Assembly: GCF_016862315.1 (NCBI RefSeq)
Contig: NZ_BOMS01000066.1
Span: 1 to 57,821, forward strand
Source: Actinoplanes palleronii
Lineage (GTDB): Bacteria > Actinomycetota > Actinomycetes > Mycobacteriales > Micromonosporaceae
Reading direction: 5' to 3'
DNA: 57,821 bases
How positions within the stretch are numbered: the first letter of the stretch is position 1; each line of letters opens with the position of its first letter. Positions 32,761 through 40,638 of this stretch are shown piece after piece. Under the pieces are notes generated by a model that was not told where the DNA came from, searched no databases, and worked only from the letters and a program-made list of their open reading frames with translations. A program made the translations under genes and the position numbers.

Positions 32761-33192
32761 GTGCGACTGAACCGCTCCACCGACATCGGCCTCCGCGTCC
32801 TGATGCTGTGCGCGGCACGCGACGACCGGCTCACCGTCGACGACCTGTCGGAGGCCCTCGCCGTGCCCCGCAACCACCTCGCCAAGGTGGTGCAGACGCT
32901 GCAGCATCGCGGCCTCCTGGAGACCGTCCGCGGCCGTGGCGGCGGCGTGCGGCTGGCCGCCGCCGGCCTCGGCGAGTCGGTCGGCGCCCTGGTCCGCTCC
33001 TTGGAGGGGGCGGCCGAGGTGGTCGACTGCGACGGCGACCCGCCCTGCCCGCTGCGCGGCAACTGCCGGCTCCGGGGCGCGTTACGACTCGCGCAGGAAG
33101 CGTTCTACGCCGCACTGGACCCGATCACGATCGGCGACCTCGCCGCGCCCCCGGTGCGCGAGACGCTGCTCAGCATCGGTCGCCGTCCCTGA
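32761..33192 (+). CDS. nsrR: Rrf2-family nitric oxide sensor NsrR
   Basis: 143 residues from a GTG at 32761. The winged helix (LSEALAVPRNHLAKVVQTLQ, then TVRGRGGGVRLA) is Rrf2-type. Cys90, Cys96 and Cys102 (DCDGDPPCPLRGNC) form C-x5-C-x5-C, the cluster-ligand spacing known for S. coelicolor NsrR. The iron-sulphur cluster reacts with nitric oxide and releases the repressor from DNA. The next gene is flavohaemoglobin, the standard NsrR target, and a matching operator lies upstream. The stop codon is inside the first unit of a tandem repeat. Confidence 0.93.
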   Translation: MRLNRSTDIGLRVLMLCAARDDRLTVDDLSEALAVPRNHLAKVVQTLQHRGLLETVRGRGGGVRLAAAGLGESVGALVRSLEGAAEVVDCDGDPPCPLRGNCRLRGALRLAQEAFYAALDPITIGDLAAPPVRETLLSIGRRP

Positions 33193-33252
33193 GGACAAGC
33201 CGTCCCTGAGGACAAGCCGTCCCTGAGGACAAGCCGTCCCTGAAGACAACGG
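33185..33252 (+). repeat. 17-bp tandem repeat between nsrR and hmp
   Basis: Three identical units GTCCCTGAGGACAAGCC plus a fourth, diverged one. Each unit contains the small hairpin GTCC-CTGA-GGAC, and a TGA. The first unit supplies the nsrR stop; the last merges into the ribosome binding site of hmp (GGAGG at 33251-33255). Confidence 0.92.
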
Positions 33253-33259
33253 AGGAATC

Positions 33260-34453
33260 ATGCTGTCCGCATCCAGCAAGCCGGTGGTCGAGGCGACCCT
33301 CCCGGTCGTCGGCGCGCACCTGGACGCCATCACCGGGGTCTTCTACCGGACCATGCTCGAGGAGAACCCGGAGCTCACCAACCTGTTCAGCCGCAGCGCG
33401 CAGGCCACCGGCGAGCAGCGCGGCGCCCTGGCCGGCGCGGTCGCGGCGTTCGCCGCGCACCTGATCGGCGCCGGACCGGACGCCGCGGTCTTCGACCACA
33501 TCGTCGAGCGGATCGCGCAGCGGCACTGCGCCCTCGGCATCCGCCCGGAGCAGTACACAATGGTCGGGCGGTACCTGCTCGGCGCGGTCGGCACGGTGCT
33601 CGGCGACGCCGTGACGCCGCAGATCGCGGCCGCCTGGGACGAGGTGTACTGGCTGTTCGCGGCCCGGCTGATCGGCCGTGAGGCCCGGCTCTACGCCGAG
33701 GCCGGGGTGGACGGCACCGACCCGTGGCGCGACTACCTGGTGGTCAACCGGATCACCGAGGCCGACGACACGGTGTCGTTGCTGCTCGCACCGCTGAACG
33801 GCGAGCCCGCGCCGCACTTCCGGCCCGGGCAATATGTCACGGTAGCGGTGGATCTCCCGGACGGCAGCCGCCAGCTCCGGCAGTACTCGCTCTCCCAGGC
33901 CGCCACCGGCGGCACGCTGCGGATCACGGTGCGCCGGGTCCGGGGCCGAGCCGGCGCGCCGGACGGCCTGATCTCCGGCTTCCTGCACGACCGGGTCGAG
34001 GCGGGCGACAAGCTGCGGATCAGCCAACCGTACGGCGATCTGGTGCTGCGCCCCGGCGACGGCCCCCTGCTGCTGGTCAGCGCGGGTGTCGGGATCACTC
34101 CGATGGCCGCCATCCTGGACCACGTGTCCCGGGTCGCCCCGGCCCGGGAGGTGGTCGCGGTGCACGCCGACCGCAGCGCCGACCGGCACCCGCTGCGCGC
34201 CGACATGGCGGTGAACGGCGCCCGGCTGCGCTCGTTCACCAGCCAGGTCTGGTACGAGGACGGCGCCGGCCGGATCGACGTCGACGCGATCCCGGTGCAC
34301 CCGGAGGCGGAGGTCTACCTGTGCGGCCCGGTGCCGTTCATGCAGCAGGTCCGGGCCGGTCTGCACCGGCGCGGCATCCCGGACGAGCGGATCCGCTACG
34401 AGGTGTTCGGTTCCGAGCAGTGGCGGAGTGAGCCGTCGCGGAATGAGCAGTGA
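33260..34453 (+). CDS. hmp: Flavohaemoglobin (nitric oxide dioxygenase)
   Basis: 397 residues. The globin domain (~1-140) includes the proximal His region IAQRHCALGI and YTMVGRYLLGAVG. The FAD domain (~150-255) has FRPGQYVTVAV and RQYSLSQA. The NAD domain (~260-385) has LLLVSAGVGITPM and EVYLCGPVPFM. It oxidises nitric oxide to nitrate with O2 and NAD(P)H in the cytoplasm. It is co-transcribed with nsrR, ribosome binding site GGAGG. The last ~13 residues (SEQWRSEPSRNEQ) come from a 15-bp tandem duplication at 34416-34453. Confidence 0.96.
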   Translation: MLSASSKPVVEATLPVVGAHLDAITGVFYRTMLEENPELTNLFSRSAQATGEQRGALAGAVAAFAAHLIGAGPDAAVFDHIVERIAQRHCALGIRPEQYTMVGRYLLGAVGTVLGDAVTPQIAAAWDEVYWLFAARLIGREARLYAEAGVDGTDPWRDYLVVNRITEADDTVSLLLAPLNGEPAPHFRPGQYVTVAVDLPDGSRQLRQYSLSQAATGGTLRITVRRVRGRAGAPDGLISGFLHDRVEAGDKLRISQPYGDLVLRPGDGPLLLVSAGVGITPMAAILDHVSRVAPAREVVAVHADRSADRHPLRADMAVNGARLRSFTSQVWYEDGAGRIDVDAIPVHPEAEVYLCGPVPFMQQVRAGLHRRGIPDERIRYEVFGSEQWRSEPSRNEQ

Positions 34454-34569
34454 CAACCGGCCTGCAACCGGCGTTTAGCTGGCGGGGGCGGACCGCGGGC
34501 CGATGACTTCGAGCATCTCGGGACGCTCCCCCCACGGAGCGGCCCGCCGCGCTGGCGATGGGAGCCACC

Positions 34570-34992
34570 ATGACGGCCGTTCTCGAATCCGTGTCCGTAC
34601 CCGCTGTCCGCCCGATCCTGGCCGGCCCCACCATCCTGGTCGTCGACGACGACGAGAACGTCCGTGACCTGGTCAGCTTCAAGCTGGAGATGGCCGGGTA
34701 CAACACGGTCACCGCGGCCGACGGGTGCACCGCGCTCACCATGGTCACCGAGACCCATCCCGACCTGGTGGTCCTGGACATCGTCATGCCGGGCATGGAC
34801 GGGCTCAGCGTCTGCTACCGGATGCACGCCGACCCGGCCACCGCGGACATCCCGGTGATCATGTTGAGCGGCATGGCCAGCGAGACCGACATCGATCTCG
34901 CGTACGTCTCCGGCGCCGAGGAGTACCTGGCCAAGCCGCTCAACCCGGTGGATCTCGTCCGGCGGGTCCGGTGGCTGCTGCCGAACACGTGA
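34570..34992 (+). CDS. Stand-alone response-regulator receiver protein
   Basis: 140 residues from the ATG at 34570, six bases after GGGAG; an in-frame ATG lies 12 bases upstream. It is a single CheY-like receiver: acidic pocket DDDEN (26-30), phospho-acceptor Asp70 in VVLDIVMPGMDG, and Lys in YLAKPLNPVDLV. No output domain is present. It is followed 47 bases later by a large histidine kinase and may shuttle phosphate in a phosphorelay or act through protein binding. Confidence 0.9.
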   Translation: MTAVLESVSVPAVRPILAGPTILVVDDDENVRDLVSFKLEMAGYNTVTAADGCTALTMVTETHPDLVVLDIVMPGMDGLSVCYRMHADPATADIPVIMLSGMASETDIDLAYVSGAEEYLAKPLNPVDLVRRVRWLLPNT

Positions 34993-35038
34993 GCCCCGGC
35001 ACGTTCAGGGACACGCTTTTTCGCCCGATAAGTCGGGT

Positions 35039-37234
35039 GTGAGCCGGAGGCGTGTTCAACCCTGGTGGCGGGCTGCGGCGGTCAGCGCGCTCGTGGCCGT
35101 GGTGGGTTGCACGCTGGCGCTGGGCGTCGGCGCCGTGCTGCGGCGCAACGAACTGGCCGCCGGCGATGCCCAGATGGACCGGCGCAGCGCCGCCGCCACC
35201 ACCGCGGTGCAGTTCGAAACCCGCCGCTACATCGACACACTGCGCAACACGGCCGCGGCGGTCGGCGCCCAGCAGGACCTGACCGCCGCCGACTTCACCA
35301 CCATCACCGCTCCGCTGCGCGCCATGGCGCTGGCCGGCGCCACCTCGATCTCCCTGGTGGTGCCGGCCGGCAACGGCGAGGTCGCGCGGGTGCAGCAGCT
35401 CTGGCGCGACCGCGGCCTCACCGGCCTCGACCTGCGCCCGCACGGCAGCGGTGACCATGCGTTCTCGGTCCTGGTCACCGAGTTGGACGCGATCTCCAGC
35501 ACGGCCGGTCTGGACATGATGCAGGCCGCCGCCCCGGCCGCGGCGCTGGCCGAGGCCCGCCGCAGCCGGCAGATCGCCGTCTCGGACACCTATCAGCTGC
35601 TCGTCGACCGGGCCCTGCCCAGCGAGCAGCGGCAGAACTCGTTCGCGCTGGCCGCACCGGTCTATCAGGGCGCCGAGCAGTCCTTCCTGGGCTGGATGCT
35701 GCTCGGGGTGCGCGGCCAGGACTTCATGGGCGACATGCTGACCGCGGTCGGCCCCGGGCTGCGGGACCTGGTTCTGCAGGCCGACGACGCGGACGGCCTT
35801 CTGGTCACCATGGCGTCGGTGCACCACCCGGAGGCCGGCTCGGCCGACCTGCGGCGCACGGTGGAGATCCCGGTGGCGAACTCGACCTGGGCCCTGCGCC
35901 TGAGCGCCGACCGCCGGACGCTGCCCGGCGCGGACACCGGCCAGCCGCTGACCGTGGCGGCCGGCGGTCTCGTGGTGACCCTGCTGCTCACCTCGTTGAT
36001 CTGGGTGCTGGCCACCGGCCGGGATCGGGCCCGGTCCCGGGTGCACGCGGCCACCAGCAAGCTGGCCGCCGAGCAGACCGCGGCCAGCCGGCAGGCCGCG
36101 CTGCTGCGCGCGGTGCTGGACAGCATCAGCGACGGGGTCGGCGTGATCGGCCCGAACGGCAACTTCCTGCTGCACAACCCGGCGGCCCGGGGACTGCTGG
36201 GCCGGGAGGAGGACGCGGTCGGCGGCACCGACTCCTGGCAGCAGCACTTCGGGCTGTACCGGGCGGACGGTGTCACCGCGTTCCCGGTCGAGGAAATGCC
36301 GCTGGTCCGGGCGCTCGGCGGGGAGAGCGTCGACCACGTGGAGATGGTGGTCCGCAACAGCACCCACCCGGACGGCCGGGTGCTCAGCGTGTCGGCCCGG
36401 CCGGTCGACACCAGCGGGGGGCTGCGCGGCGCGGTCGCGGTGTTCCACGACATCACCGACCGCAAGCGGGTGGAGACCGAGCTGCGCGGGTTCGCCGGCG
36501 TGGTGGCGCACGATCTCAAGGCGCCGCTCACGCTGGTCAGCGCGTACGGCGAGCTGGTCACCGAGGCCCTCGACGACCTGGCCGCCGGCGCCGGCGCGCC
36601 GACCCTGGAGCAGGCCCGCAAGGGCACCGCGAAGGTGCTGCACGGCGCCGCCCGGATGCAGCGGCTGATCACCGAGTTGCTGGACTACACCGCGGCCCGG
36701 GACGCCACCCTGCGGGTCGAGCGGCTGAGCATGCGCGCCCTGGTCGACGACGTGGTGGTCACCCGTACCGACTCGCCGGACCATCAGGCGGTGTCCCGCC
36801 CGGACGTGTTCGTCGGGCCGCTGCCGGACGTCTACGCCGACCCGGTGCTGCTCCGCCAGGTGATCGACAACCTGGTCGGCAACGCGATCAAGTACACCCC
36901 GCCGGGGCAGCCGGCACGGATCGACATCACCGCGCGCACCGACGAGGACGGCGGGGTGCGGGTGCGGATCGCCGACCGCGGCATCGGCATCCCGGACGGC
37001 GAGCACGCCGCGGTCTTCGACAGCTTCCACCGGGCCAGCAACGGCACCGCGCACCCGGGCACCGGGCTCGGGCTGGCGATCTGCCGGCGGATCGTGGAAC
37101 GGCACGGCGGGCACATCGACGCCGGCCCGAACCCAGGCGGTGGCACGATCTTCGCGTTCACCCTGCCCGGCTCGGTGGCCTACGGGCCGGAGCCGGCGCA
37201 CGCGCCGGTTCTCGACGCGGTGCCGGCCAGTTAG
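35039..37234 (+). CDS. Sensor histidine kinase: CHASE-type sensor, PAS, HisKA, HATPase
   Basis: 731 residues from a GTG. A first membrane helix (~12-34) and a second at ~305-322 enclose an extracellular domain of ~270 residues with CHASE features (ETRRYIDTLRNTAAAVGAQQ, SISLVVPAG, FALAAPVYQG). A PAS domain (~355-480), HisKA (VVAHDLKAPLTLVSAYGELV) and HATPase (NLVGNAIKYTPPG, DRGIGIPDG, GTGLGLAICRR) follow. CHASE domains bind small extracellular ligands. A small hairpin CCCGA-TAAG-TCGGG (35024-35037) lies directly before the start. The orphan receiver upstream is the likely partner. Confidence 0.9.
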   Translation: MSRRRVQPWWRAAAVSALVAVVGCTLALGVGAVLRRNELAAGDAQMDRRSAAATTAVQFETRRYIDTLRNTAAAVGAQQDLTAADFTTITAPLRAMALAGATSISLVVPAGNGEVARVQQLWRDRGLTGLDLRPHGSGDHAFSVLVTELDAISSTAGLDMMQAAAPAAALAEARRSRQIAVSDTYQLLVDRALPSEQRQNSFALAAPVYQGAEQSFLGWMLLGVRGQDFMGDMLTAVGPGLRDLVLQADDADGLLVTMASVHHPEAGSADLRRTVEIPVANSTWALRLSADRRTLPGADTGQPLTVAAGGLVVTLLLTSLIWVLATGRDRARSRVHAATSKLAAEQTAASRQAALLRAVLDSISDGVGVIGPNGNFLLHNPAARGLLGREEDAVGGTDSWQQHFGLYRADGVTAFPVEEMPLVRALGGESVDHVEMVVRNSTHPDGRVLSVSARPVDTSGGLRGAVAVFHDITDRKRVETELRGFAGVVAHDLKAPLTLVSAYGELVTEALDDLAAGAGAPTLEQARKGTAKVLHGAARMQRLITELLDYTAARDATLRVERLSMRALVDDVVVTRTDSPDHQAVSRPDVFVGPLPDVYADPVLLRQVIDNLVGNAIKYTPPGQPARIDITARTDEDGGVRVRIADRGIGIPDGEHAAVFDSFHRASNGTAHPGTGLGLAICRRIVERHGGHIDAGPNPGGGTIFAFTLPGSVAYGPEPAHAPVLDAVPAS

Positions 37235-37325
37235 GTTCGTCAACAGAACGGGCTATTGCCTGTTCACGTGCACATGCCCTACATCACCTTGTTGATCTAT
37301 AGGATTTCTGGAAATATCTCGGGTC

Positions 37326-38552
37326 ATGCCCATCGATCGTCGTACCCTCTTCCGGCTCGCCGCCGGCACCGGCGCCGCCTCCCTGCTGGCCGCGTGCGCC
37401 GGCCCCGGCGGCGACTCCTCGAAGACCGCCGGCACCGGCGGTGACCTCTCCTTCGCCCACTGGCGTGCCGAGGACAAGGACGTCTTCGCGCAGATCATCA
37501 AGGACTCCGGACTCGCCGTCCGGCAGGACATCTCCCCGTCGGCCGACTACCAGAGCACCGCGCTGCAGAAGCTGCGCGGCGGCTCGGTCGGCGACGCGTT
37601 CACCGCGTTCCGGGGCGCGCAGTTCCTGGACATCGCGAAGGCCGGGGTGTGGGCCGACCTGACCGGCAAGCCGCTGGTCGGGAAGTACGAGCCGGCCCTG
37701 ATCGCCGCGGGCGCGCAGGACGGCAAGCAGCTGGGCCTGCCGTACCAGCTGGTGTTCAACACCCCGCTCGCCAACCGGGACCTGGTCACCGAGACCCCGA
37801 AGGACTGGGACGGCTTCCTCGCCCTGCTCGAGTCGCTCAAGGGCAAGGGCGTCACGCCGATCGCCTGGCCGGGCGGCGACGCGGCGAACGCCGGTCAGCT
37901 GCTCAACGTCATGGTGGTCAACAACGCGCCCACCGACGACGCGCTCGGCAAGATCGAGAGCGGCGAGGCCAAGGTGACCGACGACTGGTTCCTCACCGTG
38001 CTCAAGCAGTACCAGCAGCTCGCGCCGTACTTCCAGAAGGGCGCCACCGGCACCAGCAGCGACGCGGCGCTGGCGCTGTTCGCGCAGGGCAAGGCGGGCC
38101 TGCTGGCCACCGGGTCGTTCCAGGTCAGCGGCGTGCGCAAGCTGGGCGCGACGTTCCCGATCGACCTGCTCGCGCCGATCACGACCACCGCCGACAAGGC
38201 CAAGTACGAGGGCGTCTTCAACGCGACGTTCATCCTCGGCGTGAACGCCAAGTCGGCGAAGCAGGACGCCGCGCTGGCCTGGCTGGACCGCCTCTCCGAC
38301 CCGGCGGTGGCCGGCGTGTACGCCAACGGCACCTCCCAGCACGTCACGGTCAAGGGCGTCGAATACACCAACGCCGACCTCAAGGCGCTCGCACCCTGGC
38401 TGACCAAGAAGACCGCGCTCGCGCCCCGGTTCCAGTTCACCAACCTGGACGTCCGCGGCGCGGTGGAGAACGCGGCGGTGCAGGTGGTCGGCGGCACGAG
38501 CCCGGAGGAGGCCGCCGAGGCCGCCCAGAAGGTCGTCGACCAGAAGAAATGA
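37326..38552 (+). CDS. Sugar ABC transporter substrate-binding lipoprotein
   Basis: 408 residues. The signal has a twin-arginine-like start (DRRTLFRLAAG) and lipobox LAAC. The mature protein is a solute-binding protein of the maltose/oligosaccharide class (SBP family 1): AHWRAEDKDVFAQIIKD, GLPYQLVFNTPLANRDLV, WDGFLALLESLKGKGVTPIA, and GFQ-type central motif ALFAQGKAGLLATGSFQ. It delivers a carbohydrate to the two permeases that follow with ATGA overlaps. A near-palindrome TGTTCACGTGCACA (37261-37274) upstream might be a LacI-type operator; this is weak. Confidence 0.92.
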   Translation: MPIDRRTLFRLAAGTGAASLLAACAGPGGDSSKTAGTGGDLSFAHWRAEDKDVFAQIIKDSGLAVRQDISPSADYQSTALQKLRGGSVGDAFTAFRGAQFLDIAKAGVWADLTGKPLVGKYEPALIAAGAQDGKQLGLPYQLVFNTPLANRDLVTETPKDWDGFLALLESLKGKGVTPIAWPGGDAANAGQLLNVMVVNNAPTDDALGKIESGEAKVTDDWFLTVLKQYQQLAPYFQKGATGTSSDAALALFAQGKAGLLATGSFQVSGVRKLGATFPIDLLAPITTTADKAKYEGVFNATFILGVNAKSAKQDAALAWLDRLSDPAVAGVYANGTSQHVTVKGVEYTNADLKALAPWLTKKTALAPRFQFTNLDVRGAVENAAVQVVGGTSPEEAAEAAQKVVDQKK

Positions 38553-39421
38553 GCCGTCGAACCCCGCGCGCGCTCTACCTCTTCGCGCTGCCGGCGCTGG
38601 CCCTGTACGGCGGATTCTTCCTGCTCCCGGCGGTGCAGGGCCTGCAGTACGCGACCACCGACTGGGACGGCTTCAGCCCGGCCTTCCACCATGTCGGCGC
38701 GGCGAACCTGACCGACGTGGTGTCGGACGACGACCTGTTCCGGAACGCGCTCACCAACAACCTGAAGTTCCTGCTGGTGGTGGTGCTCGGGCAGACCGCG
38801 CTGGCCCTGCTGCTGGCGGTGCTGCTGGCCGCCCGCAGCCGCGGCTCGACCTGGCTGCGCGCGGTGTTCTTCCTGCCCACCGTGCTCTCCTCGGTCTCCG
38901 TCGCGTTCATCTGGAAGTTCGTCTACGACCCGAACTTCGGGCTGGCCAACGCGGTGCTGGGCGCGGTCGGGCTGGACCGGTTCCAGTCGGCGTACCTGGG
39001 TGACGAGGACACCGCCATCCTCTGGGTGGCGGTCGCCCAGATCTGGTTCCACGCCGGGCAGATGATGGTCATCTACATCGCCGGCCTCCACCAGATCCCG
39101 GAGGAGCTCTACGACGCGGCGAAGACCGACGGCGCCGGCCGCTGGCAGCAGTTCCGGCACGTCACCTGGCCGATGGTCGCGCCGGCCACCGCGCTGGTGG
39201 TCGCGTACACCACGCTGCAGTCGTTCAAGGCGTTCGACCTGATCCTGGGGCTGGCCGGGAACCCGCCGCGGTCCAGTCTGGACGTGCTGGCCACCCGGAT
39301 CTACGCGACGTTCGCGAACTCGCAGCTCGGCTACGCCGCCGCCGAGTCGATCGTCTTCATGGTCGCCATCGCGGTGGTCACGTTCCTGCAGAACCGAGCC
39401 GCGAGGATGGTCCACAAATGA
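38549..39421 (+). CDS. Sugar ABC transporter permease, MalF-type
   Basis: 290 residues, ATG overlapping the preceding stop. There are six hydrophobic helices, and the EAA loop that docks the ATPase reads ELYDAAKTDGAGRWQQFRHV. N-terminal ALYLFALPALALYGGFFLLP is typical of this class. It forms the membrane channel with the next gene. The ATPase is not encoded nearby. Confidence 0.93.
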   Translation: MSRRTPRALYLFALPALALYGGFFLLPAVQGLQYATTDWDGFSPAFHHVGAANLTDVVSDDDLFRNALTNNLKFLLVVVLGQTALALLLAVLLAARSRGSTWLRAVFFLPTVLSSVSVAFIWKFVYDPNFGLANAVLGAVGLDRFQSAYLGDEDTAILWVAVAQIWFHAGQMMVIYIAGLHQIPEELYDAAKTDGAGRWQQFRHVTWPMVAPATALVVAYTTLQSFKAFDLILGLAGNPPRSSLDVLATRIYATFANSQLGYAAAESIVFMVAIAVVTFLQNRAARMVHK

Positions 39422-40218
39422 GGCGTGTGGCCCTCGGGATCTACACCCTGCTGATCATCGTGCCGCTCGTCGTGATCGTCGGCGGCAGCTTCAAGACCAC
39501 CGCCGACCTGTTCGCCTCGCCGTTCGGCCTGCCGACCCGGCCCACCCTGGACAACTACGTCACCGTGCTGGCCAAGCAGGACCTGCTCGGGGTGCTCGGC
39601 AACAGCGTCCTGGTGGTCGCCGTCTCGGTCCCGGTCACCCTGCTGCTGGGCAGTCTCACCGCGTACGCGGTGGCCCGGCTGCCGCGCTGGCCGTCCCGGA
39701 TCCTGTTCGGGATCTTCGCGCTCGGGCTGGCGGTGCCGGCCCAGGCCGTGATGATCCCGCAGTACGTCCAGTTCGACCGGCTCGGGCTGCGCAACAGCCT
39801 GACCGGCCTGATGCTGATCAACGTGGTGGTCACGCTGCCGGTGGCGGTGTTCATCCTGGCCGGGTTCATGCGGACGCTGCCGGCCGAGCTGTTCGAGGCG
39901 GCCGAGATCGACGGGGCCGGGCCGTGGGCGGTGTTCCGGCGGATCGTCGTACCGGTCTCGGCGCCGTCCCTGGCGGCGACCTCGATCTTCCTGGTCGTCA
40001 TGCACTGGAACGACCTGCTCTACCCGCTGCTGTTCATCGACGACCCGTCGAAGCGCACCCTGCCGCTGGCCCTGCTCGACTTCCAGGGCGAGTACCTGAC
40101 CGAGTACCCGCTGCTGTTCACCGGCGTGGTGGTCGCGTCGCTGCCGATGGTGCTGGCCTACGCGTTCCTGCAGCGGCACTTCGTCGCCGGCATCACGGCC
40201 GGTGCGGTGAAGGGCTGA
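39418..40218 (+). CDS. Sugar ABC transporter permease, MalG-type
   Basis: 266 residues, ATGA overlap with the partner permease. Six hydrophobic helices; EAA loop ELFEAAEIDGAGPWAVFRRI. The last 26 bases overlap the 3' end of the convergent STAS gene. No ATP-binding subunit follows, so the transporter probably uses a shared MsiK-like ATPase encoded elsewhere, as in other actinobacteria. Confidence 0.93.
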   Translation: MRRVALGIYTLLIIVPLVVIVGGSFKTTADLFASPFGLPTRPTLDNYVTVLAKQDLLGVLGNSVLVVAVSVPVTLLLGSLTAYAVARLPRWPSRILFGIFALGLAVPAQAVMIPQYVQFDRLGLRNSLTGLMLINVVVTLPVAVFILAGFMRTLPAELFEAAEIDGAGPWAVFRRIVVPVSAPSLAATSIFLVVMHWNDLLYPLLFIDDPSKRTLPLALLDFQGEYLTEYPLLFTGVVVASLPMVLAYAFLQRHFVAGITAGAVKG

Positions 40219-40525
40219 CCCGCTGGCGGGGGATCCCCGCCGCGGTGAGCCGGTCGGTCATCGCCCCACTCGGGCTGCGGACGAACACCGGCACCTGGTG
40301 GTCGTCGCCCAGATCGCAGGCGGCGGCCACCGAGCCCACGTCGAACGGATCGAGATCGGGCACGTCGCTCAGGTCCACGATCACCCGGAGCGGGCGGACC
40401 CGGCGCAGCAGGTGCACCAGAGCGTGGCGCAGTTCGCCGGCGCGGACCGGGTCACCGGCGCCGTGCGGGCTGATGACCACGCTGCCGTCATCAGCGGTAC
40501 GAATCTCCAGGATGGAATCGAGCAT
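40193..40525 (-). CDS. STAS-domain protein (anti-sigma factor antagonist-like)
   Basis: 110 residues from the ATG at 40525, with GGAGGG seven bases upstream (an in-frame GTG lies at 40543). It is a single STAS domain: LRVIVDLSDVPDLDPFDVGS then CDLGDDHQVPVFVRSPSG. In classical antagonists the phosphorylated Ser sits in a DSSG motif at this loop; here the loop reads DPFD, so regulation by Ser phosphorylation seems lost. It may act as a constitutive or differently regulated binding partner. Convergent overlap with the permease gene. Confidence 0.78.
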   Translation of the reverse strand: MLDSILEIRTADDGSVVISPHGAGDPVRAGELRHALVHLLRRVRPLRVIVDLSDVPDLDPFDVGSVAAACDLGDDHQVPVFVRSPSGAMTDRLTAAGIPRQRVSPSPHRP

Positions 40526-40638
40526 CGGAGGACCCTCCGTCACCTCGCGTTCAACCGCCGGCTCACCATACGACCCGCCGGGCCTCCCCGTCGATCACCC
40601 GTAGTCGGTAACCTGCGCGCGACTTTCTGTGATCACTT

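Noticed and set aside
33185..33252. CRISPR-like or riboswitch element between nsrR and hmp
   Set aside because: Units are 17 bp, contiguous and spacer-free; a simple tandem repeat explains them.
37261..37274. TGTTCACGTGCACA as an operator for the sugar transporter
   Set aside because: Near-palindromic, but single, with one mismatched pair and no adjacent regulator gene; kept only as a weak note in the binding-protein entry.
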